Source: Hevea brasiliensis (lineage: Eukaryota; Streptophyta; Magnoliopsida; Malpighiales; Euphorbiaceae). Taken from it: a stretch of 64,000 nucleotides of DNA. The notes beneath the pieces are model-generated. The model searched no databases and was not told where the DNA came from. It saw only the letters and a list, made by a program, of their open reading frames with translations. The translations under genes were made by a program, and so were the position numbers. Positions 24,127-36,016 of this stretch are shown piece by piece. How positions within the stretch are numbered: the stretch's first letter is position 1; each line of letters starts with the position of its first letter. Location: NCBI RefSeq assembly GCF_030052815.1, contig NC_079494.1, forward strand, positions 38,860,467 through 38,924,466. The letters are read 5' to 3'.

Positions 24127-27100
24127 GTATTTCTATCCTTTTTTGTTTTTAATTTTTTATTTGCCTACCCTTTTGCTAGTATTGTATTGGTTGGTTTTTT
24201 TTTTTTTTTTTTTTTTTTTTCCTTTGCAAGATTTTCTTTATTACTTATTTGGTTGCCTTATTTCGCAAAGTGTTTTTTTTTTTTTTTTTTAGTTGTAGTA
24301 TTTTGGGTCTGGTATCGAGATAAAGAATTTTTATGGGTATTTTCGAATATCAGGAGGAAAAGAACTGATGGGTTAGATTTGTAACAACGATAATATTTTT
24401 TTTCCCGAAGCATCTATCGCTGTTTAACGAATTTTGAGACAAGTGTTATCTGAGTGGCAAATTTTAATGAAATGTAACTGTTATGTGTTGCGAATTGTGA
24501 TTGGGTATTCTGGATTTTCATTTGATTTTAGTGGACAGTACTTTGATGATCTTTACAGTATTAAGGTTTTTTTTTTTTTAATATTTGAACAGTATTAAGT
24601 TTTTTTTTGATTTGGTAGATTCTTGAATGTGATTAGTTCTTATGTTTAGGATGTATTTGAAAATCCTGCTAGAAGTTGTAATTTATTCTTTTCCTCCTTT
24701 TCAATTCTAAATCCCAATTGATACAGTTTGAACCAAAATGAAATTCAAAGCTATCACAGAATTCAAATAGGCTTATATGATAAACTATCATGTAGTTGGA
24801 GTTCAGGCCTCTGGTTGGCACTAGATTGTGGAGGCCCTCATTTCATGTGACTGAAGACAAGTCATATTATTTTTTCTTAGTTGCTTAAGCTTTCTCTGTT
24901 GGCATGTCCTCCCGTCTTTGTTAGGCTAATACATAAATTAGCCCCTTTTTACTTTTATAACCAATTAGAACAATTTTCTTAACTTAATGATAAATAATTG
25001 AATAAATTATCAAGTTTAGTTCATTATAAAATGACAAAGAAAAAGATATATCATGATAATTTAATGATAAATTTGAAAAATTATGTCTATTAGTTACAAA
25101 AATGAAAATTTGAAGGGTGTAATAGGGCAAAAATAAAAAATCAGTGTTGTACTGGGCCAAAATAAAAGAACAGGGATGCACTGGACTTTTTGCAAACAGT
25201 TCAAGGGCTAGTTTATGCATTTCGCTCCTCTTTAAGATACACAATTATGCGCCAATATGTATATCAAGGACTTTCTATTGTGAACTGAACAAATAAAACT
25301 GCATTTTACTACTTGGAGATAAAACAGTCTAGGCATGTTACTTGTGATGTGTTTATGAAGCTATTTTCTTGGGAGAGCTATTAACACAATATGCTTATCA
25401 TTTTCTGTAGAACAGGCATTGGGTGTTGCTATTATTTTGCAGTGTTGAAGAAGGGCCACAATGTGTTTCTTGCAATTCACTTGAGAATTATTATAGATGA
25501 AGTGGGATTGGAGTCTTTGCCGTCAGATGAAATAGTACTGATTGGGCTAGGCTTGTGGTTCCATCGGATTTCAAAATACTAAAACCTCATTGATGATGTT
25601 TGACGTCATCAGTAATGGCCTTAATACTGATTATTGGTTTAGGAGAAAATGTAAATAAAATTCAGGATTCTTATGGGATGCCAAAAGTGCAGCCTTTATT
25701 GACGGGATAGAGGTTCTTAGGTAGTGGATTTAACTGACATAGGCTTGGCTTTGAATCACTATGTGGGTTGTAACAGGTAAATCCACCTTTTGATTCTGTT
25801 TTTACATGTCAATGTCAGTGGGGGAAATGGTGGCACTATAGAAACCTTTCCTCTTAAGATTGGTGTGGAAGTTTTCAGCAACTAACTGATGGTGCAATAT
25901 GATTTATGGTGATAAAGGCTCTCTGAGGCTTATGATCAATTTCATAGTTGAAGACTATTAACTTGTAATATCCCCTTGACTTTTTTATTTCATTTTTAAC
26001 AGGATGTAATAGCTTGTGATGTCATAAATCCGGATCACATTGATGTGGAATTTGAGTCAATTGGAGGATTGGAAACTATCAAGCAAGCTTTGTATGAACT
26101 AGTGATTCTTCCACTGCGGAGACCTGAGCTCTTTTCACATGGGAAGCTTCTTGGGCCCCAGAAAGGGGTCCTGTTATATGGACCACCAGGTACTGGTAAG
26201 ACTATGCTTGCCAAAGCTATTGCAAAAGAGTCAGGCGCTGTTTTCATTAATGTGAGGATCTCCAATCTGATGAGCAAGTGGTTTGGTGATGCTCAAAAGC
26301 TCGGTGAGTAATTTTATTCATTTTAATTATGGTGTCTTTTCTTTTCCTTGCACTTCAATTTTTATGATATCTTGTCATGAGTAGGGGTGTAAGCAAGCCA
26401 AGCTGAGCTTTGACTAGCTAAGACTCAGCTCGTCAAAAATATATAAAGCTCGAGCTCGGCTTGAGCTCTATTCAAGCTTTAATATCAAAGCTCGAGCTCG
26501 GCTTATTTAAAATTTATTAAATTCGAGTTCAGTTCGAGGTTGGTTTGTTTTAAGCATTTATGTTAAGCTTGAGCTCGACTTAAGACTTTTACAATGCCTA
26601 TTTCGAAATCACAATAATTTTTAGAACGCAATAAACAACACCATAAATAAAAATTCGAGCCTATTTAGCGAGCTAGCTCCTAAGCTTATAAGCTCTCATT
26701 TATCAAACGAGTCTAAAATTTGAGCTTGAGCTTAGCCCGTTTAGAAAATGAGCCGTACTAAGCCGAGCTTTTATCGAGCTGAGCCTCGAGCATCTCATGA
26801 ATAGTTTAATTCATTTACACCCCTAGTCATTAATCCCTTATTTATTTATTTTTTAATGAATTTAGTCTCACTACCACTGTGAGATAAATATTTGTGCAAC
26901 CAGTATTTATAGTTTAAGATTGGATGTAGCTATGATGTATGGTTAATTATGTTAAATATCTAGGGAAAAAATTGAAATGATGTCAGTAGACTTGGTATAC
27001 TTATTTAGGTTAAAGCTCAAATGAGAATGTGTTTCTAAAGGTGGCATTTGCCTTTCAGCTTGCTTTTTCTGTGCTTCTTTAATTTCAAATTTAAAATGGT

Positions 27101-30100
27101 ACAATTATTTGCATTTTTTCGTTTTTAGTATGGGAATTGAGGTTGAGAAGTTTCTGACATTGTTCTACCTTTATTTTCTCTCCTTCAAATCCTTTTTGGG
27201 TTCATTTCCTACAGAATTATTAATTCTATTAACAAGAAATAGGTGCAGCAATTAAAGGTTTCTTTTGCAATCCTTCTGCTAAGGGCAGTTTGCTAATCTA
27301 ATTTACTGTTGATTTCTTCTATCCTCTGACAGTGGCTGCTGTTTTTAGCCTGGCTTATAAACTTCAGCCTGCTATTATATTTATTGATGAGGTTGACAGT
27401 TTCTTGGGGCAGCGCCGTACTACAGATCACGAGGCATTGACAAATATGAAGACTGAGTTCATGGCTTTGTGGGATGGGTTTACGACAGACCGTGAGTTTT
27501 TGTACCTGAAACAGTTGTGATATTTTATGTTTTCTTTTGTGGCGTTGACTGTCTATTATGTGCCATATCTAGCATTTTTGAAAGATTTGCGGGATTTAGT
27601 TATGCCTACTTGGCCTAAGCTATTTTAGTGATTTCCTGTATTTTTAGAGAATGCACAAGTGATGGTTCTTGCTGCTACAAACCGCCCATCAGAACTTGAT
27701 GAAGCAATAATTCGGCGCCTTCCCCAGGCCTTTGAGATTGGGATGCCTGATCGCAGGGAGAGGGCTGATATATTGAAGGTTATTTTGAAGGGCGAGAGAG
27801 TGGAAGAAAGCATTGACTTTGACTACATAGCGAGCTTGTGTGAGGGTTACACAGGTTCTGATCTTCTTGAACTCTGCAAGAAAGCCTCTTACTTTCCTAT
27901 TAGGGACCTACTGGATGAGGAGAAGAAGGGGAAACGATGTAGTGTAAGTGTATTATTCCTCTTTTTTTTTTTTTTTTTTTTTTAATAGTACTTGGTTTGC
28001 TCTTTCAGTTGTATTTATAGTATGGGACATGAAAATCTTATTTGCAAAAATTGTTAGATCTGTTTGGATGGTGGCTGGGCACATACACATCTAAAATTCA
28101 TAAGATCAGTTTTGATTGGTATGCACGTCAACATGTTGCAGTCAAACTATTGCTTTTATGTATGTGAAAAAATGTTGGGCTAGAACTTTTCACATTTGTA
28201 GTAGTGGACCTCAACTAGGTTATAGTTATACTCTTCACTTTTGCTTACATTTCCCTATTCTTATTATTCTGATTTGTCTCTACAGTCTAGCTATAACTCT
28301 ACCTAAGTAGTTTGTGTTTAGCCAGTCCTAAGCCCGGATAAAGGAGGAGGGTTGCGGTAAGTGACAACTAGCATAAAAATTTTGTCTCATCTCATGATAT
28401 GGATTCAAATGATATAAACGTTGAGGCGTCTTTTACTTACGACGAGCTACATCGGAGCCCGGGTGTAGTGAGAAATATGCAAGGGTGTAGGGCGATCACC
28501 GAAAGCGATGCGTCATGCCATGCCAGCGCCCGGGGGTGGTGTTAAATGAGCAAGGGTTCCCACATCAAGAAAGGTTGTGGGTAAAGAAGTTAGTCATTAG
28601 GATAAATAGTAGAATAGATAGTGAAACAGAACACAAGATATACATAGAGAACAATAGAAGATGTCATAGAAGGAGATCAATTAGGAAGGAACGGGATAGG
28701 AAGAGAATCAGGGTTGGTACTTAGAATGTCGGATCACTTACAAGAAAATTAATGGAGCTTGTGGATACCTTGGAAAGGAGAAGGGTGAATATTGCTTGCA
28801 TTTAGAAGACTAAATGGATAAGAGAGAAAAACAAGGAAGTGGGTAACTCAGGGTACAAACTGTGGTCTGCCGGAAAAGAGAGGAACAAGAACGGAGTAGG
28901 CATAATTATAGACAGGACATTGAAGGATACTGTAATAGCTGTGAAAAGAGTAGGAGATAGAATTATACTAGTAAAGTTAGTACTCGAAGGAGAAACAATA
29001 AATGTAGTTAGTGCTTATGCCCCACAAATATGACTAGATAGTGAGAATAAACAAATGTTTTGGGAAGATATGGATGATCTAATGCAAAACATACCGAATG
29101 AAGAGAATGTTTTCATTGGTGGAGATTTGAATGGACATATAGGAAGTGATAGGCAAGGTTATGAGAATGTTCATGGCGGTTTTAGTTTTGATAGCCGAAA
29201 TCAGGAGGGAAAAAACATCCTGGATTTTGTTATGGCATACGACCTAATACTAGCAAATACCTACTTTATAAAAAGAGAGTTACATTTAGTGACTTTCAAA
29301 AGTGGGCAACATAGAAGCCAAATTGACTTTCTCTTAACCATGAAGACAAATATAGCTCTATGCAAAGATTGCAAGGTCATTTCGGGAGAGGCTTTAACAA
29401 GTCAGCATCGGTTAGTGGTCTTGGATGTCAAGTTTAAGAACAATTCAAGTAAGATTAGAAGCAATAGTGTAGTTCGAATAAAGCAGTAGAAGTTCAAAGG
29501 AGTAAAGCAAGTGAAATTAAAAAATGAGCTTCTCGAGTCCGAAGTATGGAAGGTGGATGTGGATGCCAATGGTATGTGGATACAGATGGCATCAAAGATT
29601 AGAGAAGCAGCCAGAAAAGTACTTGGAGAATCTAGAGGACATGGACCACCCTCAAAAGAGAGATGGTGGTTGAATGAGGAAGTACAAAAGGCAGTAAAGA
29701 GAAAGAGGGAATGGTATAAGAAATTATCTAAGTGTGATAATAATGAGACATGAATAGTACAAGATGGCAAAGAAAGAGGTAAAAAAGGAAGTTAGTCAAG
29801 CAAGAGCACGGGCCTTTGAAAAATTATATGAGAAACTTGGAACTAAAGAAGGAAATAAAGATATTTATAGATTAGCAAGGTGGAGAGAAAAGAAATATCA
29901 ATATCTCAATCAAGTTAGGTGTATTAAGGATAAAGAAGGAAAAATGTTGGTGAAAGATGAGGACATAAAGAAAGATGGAGAAATTATTTTGATGATCTCT
30001 TTAATGATAGTCAAAGTGGTAATAGCGTGAGTATAGACTATATAGTAATAGAAAAGAATGTGAATTATACTATAAGGATTAGATCTTTAGAAGTAAAAGA

Positions 30101-32769
30101 AGCACTTAAGAGAATGAAAGTAGGTAAAGCTGTGGACCTGATGGAATACCAATTGAAGTGTGGAAGTGTTTGGGAGATGTGGGGGTGGCAACGTTAACTA
30201 AATTGTTTAATAAGATTCTAAACTCAAAGAAAATGCCTGATGAAAGGAGGAGTATTTTAGTACTTATTTTTAAAAATAAGGAAGATATACAGAGTTGCTC
30301 AAACTATAGGGAAATTAAACTCATGAGCCATACTATGAAGTTTTGGGAGAGAGTTGTGGAACATCGACTACGTCAAGATACTTTCATCTCTCCCAATCAA
30401 TTTTGCTTCATGCCCGGTCGTTCAACTATAGAAGCGATCTTTCTCATTAGAAGCTTGATGGAGAAATATAGAGATGTAAAGAAAGATTTGTACATGGTTT
30501 TTATCGACTTGGAGAAGGCTTATGATAGTGTTCCAAGAGATATCTTATAGAGAGTTTTAGATCAAAAAGGGTATCTATTAGGTACATAGAAGTGTTGAAA
30601 GATATGTATGAAGGAGCAATTACTATTGTGCGCACAGTGGGAGGAGACACAAGAGATTTTCCTATCTCAGTTGGATTACACTAAGGTTCAGCTGTAAGCC
30701 CTTACCTTTTTACATTAGTTTTAGATGAATTGACGAAACATATACAAGAGAGTATCCCTTGGTGCTTGATGTTTGCGGATGATATAGTCCTGATAGATGA
30801 GACACGAGAATGAGTCAATAGAAATTTAGAGTTTTGGAGAAGCACTCTTGAGTCAAATGGCTTTAAGTTAAGTAGAACGGAGACAGAATACATGCACTGC
30901 ATGTTGTGTGAAGGCTGAACTGGGGATAGGGAATGAGCTAGTTTGGATGGAGTAGTACTACCTTAAAGTAATCACTTTAAATATTTCGGCTCAATCCTTC
31001 AAGTAGACGAGGAATGCGAGGAGGATGTTAGTCATAGGATTAAAGCCGGATGGTTGAAGTGGAGACATGCAACAGGAGTTATATGTGATCGCAAGATTCC
31101 CAATAAGTTAAAAGGAAAATTTTACCGTACAGTCATACGACCGGCCATGTTATATGGCAGTGAGTGTTGGGCACTGAAGGAGTCGTATGTGTCTAAGATA
31201 AGAGTTGCAGAGATGATAATATTAAGGTGGATGAGTGGCCATACTAGACTAGATAAAGTCCGTAATGAGAATATTAGAGAAAAGGTGGGAGTGGTGTCAA
31301 TTGAGGATAAGTTGAGAGAAGGGAGATTGAGGTGGTTTGGTCATGTGAAGCGTAGACATACAGAGGCTTCAGTCAGATAAGTAGAGCACATTATGTTAGA
31401 GGATAGAAAGAAAAGTATGGGTAGACTTAAACTGACTTGGAGGAGAGTGGTACAACATAACTTAGAAGCATTACATATTTTCGAGGACTTAACCCAAAAT
31501 CGTTTAGAGTGAAGAAAGAGAATTCATATAGCCGACTCCAAATTTTTAGGATAAAGGCTTAGTTGAGCCGAGTTGAGTCTCTACAGTCTAGCTATGATTT
31601 TCCTTTATACTTTGTGATTGCTTAAATTGATTTGTACCTTAGCAAGAATTGTTCTAATGCTCTTGGCTATTCAATACATCTTCAATTTTTGTTAGAAGGT
31701 ATTGCTATTCCAAATATATGATTAGATGAAATGAAATTAAGGGCTTTATAAGCTGCCATTTTCTCATAGAATTGGAAATCTTTCCGAAATCTTATGGCTA
31801 GCCACTATTGATAGAATCTTACGATTCTCAATTCGATTTGTACAATTCAATTCAATTTCCCATCCCAGCCATTTGAATCTATGGGATGAATCACAAATAT
31901 ACCTAAATCGTGACCGAATCTTATGATTTGATAGTGAATCTGGTGAATTGATACGAATTGACTGATTCTGTTAATTCTTTTTCTAAAGGGTTGTTAGACT
32001 CTAAAGTTTCAAAATTTAAGATTTCACTTTATTTTTACTACAAAAAGTGTACATAAAACCTTCCTCTAGCTATTTTTCTTCTACTAGCCCTTCTTCTAAC
32101 TACAGAAGTTAAATTATAACGTTTTATATTAATATATTCTAACTTTCAATTTAATCAGCTATCTTTTTTTATTTAATTATTTAATCAAATTTAAATTAGA
32201 GTTTCAACACATGCATAATGATAATCATTGTCTACAATTCAAGAATTCATAATTTATAACATAAAATTATATAACTTAATAAGAATAAATTGTTCTATTA
32301 TAAAGCTTACTTATAATTAACTAAATGATAATTCTATATTTATCAAAATATGTGGTAATTTTTTTTACTTACTCTTTAGAGCATATATCATTCTTAATTA
32401 ATTTTGCAAATTTTTATTGAATCGTAAGATTCGATTCTCGATTCAAAAAATGAGGATTTTGATGCTTTATTCGATAACTATGTGGCTGGATATTTGAGAC
32501 TTTTGAATCTTTATTGATTTTCCAATAATGTGGTTTTTTTTTTTTTCCCTCAGACACCAAGGCCTTTGTTCCAGTCAGATTTGGAAAAAGTTCTTGCAAC
32601 ATCCACTAAGACAAGGATTGCTGCAAATGAGTACACTAGGTCAAGCTCACAATCACTTGGATGGTCTAGGCAGTCGGATGATTATCAGGTTCAAGCCACA
32701 ATCAATGAACTCTCTAAGCTTGTAGTTTCCCAAATATTGAACCTTCAATCAGATGCCCTGGACCATTGA
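23929..32769 (+). CDS. ATAD1: Msp1/ATAD1-type AAA+ ATPase, five exons, 389 aa
   Basis: Exons 23929-24126, 26003-26303, 27333-27491, 27648-27943 and 32554-32769 join in frame with GT-AG introns to 1170 nt. Residues about 10-30 form an N-terminal membrane anchor. The AAA+ domain has Walker A GPPGTGKT (126-133), Walker B IIFIDE (Asp185-Glu186), sensor-1 ATN (229-231) and RR finger residues (242-243). The start [12 protein letters not shown] and the C-terminal [14 protein letters not shown] match the plant Msp1/ATAD1 family. These proteins sit in the outer mitochondrial and peroxisomal membranes and extract misplaced tail-anchored proteins using ATP. All key residues are intact and the length is normal. 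Intron 2 holds a MITE and intron 4 a LINE. Function is from family knowledge. Confidence 0.95.
24127..26002 (+). other. AAA ATPase intron 1
   Basis: 1876 bp with donor GTATTT and acceptor TTTTTAACAG. It contains oligo(T) runs near 24197-24220 and 24271-24291. No gene or clear transposon was seen inside. Confidence 0.85.
26003..26303 (+). CDS. ATAD1: AAA ATPase exon 2 (Walker A)
   Basis: It encodes residues 67-166 and the first base of codon 167. It covers the start of the AAA+ domain (FESIGGLE), Walker A GPPGTGKT and the SNLMSKWFG pore-loop region. The donor is CTCG|GTGAGT. Confidence 0.94.
26382..26825. mobile_element. hAT-type MITE in AAA ATPase intron 2
   Basis: A 444-bp element starts TAGGGGTGTAA and ends TTACACCCCTA, an exact 11-bp terminal inverted repeat fitting hAT. 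The flanking 8-mers GTCATGAG (26374-26381) and GTCATTAA (26826-26833) agree at six of eight positions, consistent with an aged target duplication. The interior repeats AGCTCGAGCTCGGCTT-type motifs on both strands. It has no coding capacity. Confidence 0.82.
27333..27491 (+). CDS. ATAD1: AAA ATPase exon 3 (Walker B)
   Basis: It encodes the end of codon 167 to the first base of codon 220. It contains [15 protein letters not shown], with Asp185 and Glu186 for metal binding and hydrolysis, and ends FTTD. The acceptor is CTCTGACAG, the donor CC|GTGAGT. Confidence 0.94.
27648..27943 (+). CDS. ATAD1: AAA ATPase exon 4 (sensor 1, arginine fingers)
   Basis: It encodes the end of codon 220 to residue 318. 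[20 protein letters not shown] carries sensor 1 and the two arginines that reach the neighbouring subunit's [17 protein letters not shown] is the lid helix region. The donor is AGT|GTAAGT. Confidence 0.94.
28276..28294. repeat. Target-site duplication of the RTE LINE, left copy
   Basis: The 19-bp GTCTCTACAGTCTAGCTAT recurs exactly at 31577-31595. Together they bound the LINE and fix its ends. Confidence 0.93.
28515..29753 (+). pseudogene. LINE endonuclease (EEP fold) remnant
   Basis: In one reading frame with TAG/TGA interruptions, the segments are IRVGT(stop)[49 protein letters not shown] and HRSQIDFLL. These are the apurinic-endonuclease-like motifs (catalytic GDLN; terminal SQIDF where Asp precedes the usual His/Tyr area) that nick the target for reverse transcription. 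The conserved GDLNGH is intact. Stops after GT, ACI and APQI prevent translation as one protein. Plant annotations often call this part craniofacial development protein 2-like. Confidence 0.85.
29764..31378 (+). pseudogene. LINE reverse transcriptase remnant
   Basis: Fragments in three frames read RPLHKKMPD-type [83 protein letters not shown] and [12 protein letters not shown]. The FADD catalytic box and the AYD Asp are still present. The C-terminal part (31054-31378) ends [10 protein letters not shown], typical of plant RTE ORFs. Frameshifts lie near 29755 and 30030-30150 and stops at 30548, 30682 and 30812. The RT copied its RNA at the nicked target; this copy is inactive. Confidence 0.87.
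31577..31595. repeat. Target-site duplication of the RTE LINE, right copy
   Basis: An exact copy of 28276-28294, directly after the element's TTGAG-type 3' end. Confidence 0.93.
31814..32432. repeat. Region bounded by 14-bp inverted repeats in intron 4
   Basis: GAATCTTACGATTC (31814-31827) and its reverse complement GAATCGTAAGATTC (32419-32432) are 590 bp apart, and a related GAATCTTATGATTTG lies inside at about 31917. It may be an old MITE-like element, but no target duplication was found. Confidence 0.4.
32554..32769 (+). CDS. ATAD1: AAA ATPase exon 5 (C-terminus)
   Basis: It encodes residues 319-389 and the TGA stop at 32767. It starts [17 protein letters not shown] and ends with the family-typical [17 protein letters not shown]. 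The acceptor is a long T-tract followed by CCCTCAG. The 3' UTR probably lies within about 32770-33200, but no poly(A) site can be fixed. Confidence 0.93.
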   Translation, partial: TPRPLFQSDLEKVLATSTKTRIAANEYTRSSSQSLGWSRQSDDYQVQATINELSKLVVSQILNLQSDALDH

Positions 32770-33289
32770 AATCATTGTCTTCAGTAATTCACTTCAAATG
32801 ATCTGTTGTTTCATAAGATTATCCCACAGGCATTTTATTCTATTTATTTAGTGCTTTGAGTATTATCCCATGTAGAGTATGTTATCTGTGTAATCAACAT
32901 GTTAAGCTATTGATTTTTAGGGCACTTGACATACACTTTTGAATGTCTTAGGATTCCATATTTGGACGTAGCAGAATGCTGGCTTGCTTTGCTGCAACAT
33001 GGTTACTGCACCTACAGAACTTCCCTCTTGTTAATAGGGATTCAATTGCAAGAATAGGAACCAATTATTCTGATTTTGCTTATGGCTATTGGAGGTGTTT
33101 AGAATTTCAACATTTTGACATAGCAATCGGAAACACTGTTAAATTTTCTTAATGTTCGGATATATGCTCAAAAAGCACATGCGTGCCCTTCTGCAGTTGT
33201 TTCTTCTGCTATGCATACATTATATATAAATATAGTAATAAAAATAGTTTAGAAATGCTTGATTTAGATATAATTAAGACACCTTTAGA

Positions 33290-33660
33290 TTAGGGTTACT
33301 GTTCTCGAGAACCAGAAAGAGAGAATTAAGAGGGAGGATAGAGAAGATCGGAATTTTATTAGATTCTTCACATCATCTAATACAGTAATTCACGGTCCAT
33401 TTAAACAAATCTCAGCTGCTGTAACTGCTATTGACAGTTCTAACTGCTTATAAAACTTCTATAACAACTGTCGAGCAACTCTCTAACCAATTGTAACTAC
33501 TTTAACAGAGTTAAATCCCAATTTCCCTCCAATTTACAAAAGAATCTCGATCCTTCATCTTGACTACTCATCAATACTTCCTAAATCTCATCATTTTGCC
33601 AGCTCATCAATCCTTTTTATCTTCCACATTTCTCTTCCTTCTCCTTCTATATGTAACAGC
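33290..33660 (-). mobile_element. Possible Ty1/copia LTR remnant
   Basis: On the minus strand the stretch reads an AACTG/GTTAG-rich block with TTATAAGCAGTTAG, then CTGTATTAGATGATG and a CTCTCTTTCTGGTTC tail. This resembles plant copia LTR promoters and poly(A) regions. No second LTR, internal region or target duplication was found. Confidence 0.3.
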
Positions 33661-35348
33661 TATGCATGGCACACGTCTGAACCAATTCTTTGCTTTCACT
33701 TTCGAAATTCACAATTTAGTTTTTGAAGTTTGATAAAAATTACAATTTAATTTTTTACATTTTTTTTAAAAAATAAATCAATTGGTTAATAAAATAACCT
33801 TTCTGTTAGTAAGTTAAAAATTGTAATTGTTTAATTCAATATATTTCATTTTTTTAGTAGTTTTAAGTATCATAATTTTAATATTTGTAATAATTTTATC
33901 CCTTAATATATATTGATTATTTCGATTATAGTTGATTAACGATGATTTTCAATAGATAGGCTATCTTATTTATAGAAATATGTTTAAAAAAATAACTGAA
34001 TTATTCATAAAAAAAAGGATTGAAACTCTGGTTTTATCATACTTCAAAGACTAAATTCTCATTTTCATGTGCAAGATTGCTGATCCCTGTGGGTTATGAA
34101 ATCTTTTTATTCATTTAGCATTTTTCCTTCTAATAAAAAAATCTGGGGCCTTAATTGCAGGAATGGCAATAATTTGAAGTCTACTCATCACACATCATTT
34201 GATGTTTCTTTCATGGACTTCTATTTTGCTTAATATTATGTGGTAGCTTTGCAATAACCATGAATGATTAGAGTTGTAATGGAAAGAGCTGGAATTTGAT
34301 TTAGGGGTGATCAGATTTCAATTTTTAACTAAAAATTGAACCAAACTGAGTTTTTCAATTTGAGTTTTTGGTTAATTGGCTCAATTTACAGTTACAATGT
34401 AAAAACATTTTTTTTTTCAATTTGGTTAATTTGGTAAAATATCGAACTAACGGAACAGAACCAATTTTTATTTAATGCGGTGTCATTTTTATTTTCACAT
34501 GTATAAAACTTATTTTCCTCTGTTCTTTCATTGTATGCAGGCTGCCTCCTTTGCTTTTCATTCTCAAGTCTCATCTTATTCGTTTATTCATTTCTTCCTC
34601 ATACTTTTAGAATCATTTCCATCCATTTGTCTTTGTTGCCTTCCTTGTTGGTAGTGGTATTTTCTCCGTGGACTAGTTTAGCTTTATTTTCCCATAAAAC
34701 AGCCATGTAACTTGGATATAAATGCCTAAAAGACAAATGATTAACTGTAGTTAACACCTGAATATTAATTAGTATAAAAATTAGAAGGGATATAGGCAAC
34801 GACTATGCCCCTTGTAGAGGTTCACTATCCTTCTTTTACTATAAACCCAATGGTTTAGGTTCAAGATAGTAGGCTTGAGAGAGAGAAGGTCATAGACAAT
34901 CTTTTTGTCGGACTTATCTTAGAATAAGGGTTAGTCTTCATTTGTGTTTTCAAAAGACTTTCTTGTTATCCTTTTATTTATTATCTTATTCATACAACAT
35001 GCAAGATCTATATTACACACATTTAGTTCACTCACATAAATCAACCATTGTCACATGCAAGTTGTTGCCCTATTTCATGCTATGTTGCTATTTATTTTTA
35101 AATGACCTTGTTACCTCATTGCCCTAATTAACTTGTTTTTAAGTCGGTTTGGATGCCTTTGATTTGTTTTGTACATATTGAGTGTAAACAGGAAATTTAA
35201 CAGCCCCTAAAGCATGCATCCAATATTCTAACATGCTTTTCCTTTTCTTTTCTATTTTTTTTTTGCCAAATTGCCCTTAGTTAGTATTACTATATTATGT
35301 TACATCCATTAGAGAAATTGGCATAAAATAAAACATTTACAAAAAAGA
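33661..35348. other. Spacer with no recognisable gene, one partial MITE start
   Basis: AT-rich sequence between the ATPase gene and the first solo LTR. At 34303 a TAGGGGTGATCAG start followed by AACCAAAC/TTTGGTTAAT motifs resembles the hAT-type MITEs nearby, but no matching right end was seen. Other short frames show no family motif. Confidence 0.45.
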
Positions 35349-35977
35349 TGAGGTGTCACACCCTACCCCTCTGTAAGGCATAACATGATCCCGTAGTATA
35401 CCTAATGAATTACCAACTCCGTCTACTGATAACCCATTAAATACACTACAAGGGATTTTCAAAACTTTTCTTACTTCTTTTACAGTGGTGAGCACTATTT
35501 ACAGGTGTTAAAACCTTTTTGAACTGAAGTGATAGAATTGACACATTTGAATTATTTGGAATTTCTATAAAAATTTTGGCAGAGTGCCCTCTGTATTTTG
35601 GATAAAACAGTTCTTCAGAAAACCTGTAAAAAGCACTTCAATATGTATTTGCAAATCTCAACTCCAACATATTTCTCAACACAACATTTTTCTCAACTCA
35701 AATCCATGATGATTTTTCAAAGACTGAGATACAAGAAATATAATACAAAACTATTCAAGTAAATGAAATCTCAAATTTACATTTACAATAATTTACATTT
35801 AATTACATACCAAAATATTTTACAAGAGTTTCTATACAACTGCTCAAATAATTTACATACATATTATTACATGCATACATCAAAACCTATGTACATGGGT
35901 ATACCTATGATATACCTGGAGCTGATCTGAATATATCTTCAAGGAAATTTACTTACTGCTCTATGCTCTTCTTACCT

Positions 35978-36016
35978 GCGACAGCATACAAAGCTATCGC
36001 TGAGTGGTGAACTCAA
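35978..36016 (-). other. Tandem hairpin block in solo LTR (subfamily A, copy 1)
   Basis: GCGACAGC (35978-35985) pairs with GCTATCGC (35993-36000). The neighbouring CTGAGT (36000-36005) pairs with ACTCAA (36011-36016), with one terminal mismatch. TGGTGCACAA follows, as in the other subfamilies. Confidence 0.65.

Larger units (their letters stand above)
28295..31576 (+). mobile_element. Full-length RTE-clade LINE in AAA ATPase intron 4
   Basis: The 3282-bp insertion is flanked by perfect 19-bp duplications. It has the gene's orientation, an N-terminal endonuclease and a C-terminal RT. Its 3' end is a short TTGAG-type repeat (GGCTTAGTTGAGCCGAGTTGA) instead of poly(A), as in plant RTE elements. 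The length fits a complete RTE copy. In-frame stops (many TAG/TGA at former Trp, Gln or Arg codons) and at least two frameshifts show it is dead. It more than doubles intron 4 to 4.6 kb. Confidence 0.92.

Noticed and set aside
23929..24384. Open frame of 151 codons running from the ATPase start codon
   Set aside because: Only the first 66 codons are real exon 1. The rest is a T-rich intron translation (poly-Phe) after a clear GT donor at 24127.
25391..25582. Open frame in ATPase intron 1
   Set aside because: It has no family motif and lies in an intron whose flanking exons join cleanly.
29402..29770. 122-codon minus-strand frame
   Set aside because: It is antisense to the LINE endonuclease and linker region, whose plus-strand motifs are clear.
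33220..33245. TATATATAAATATAGTAATA as a promoter of a downstream gene
   Set aside because: No gene follows, and such AT strings are frequent in this sequence.
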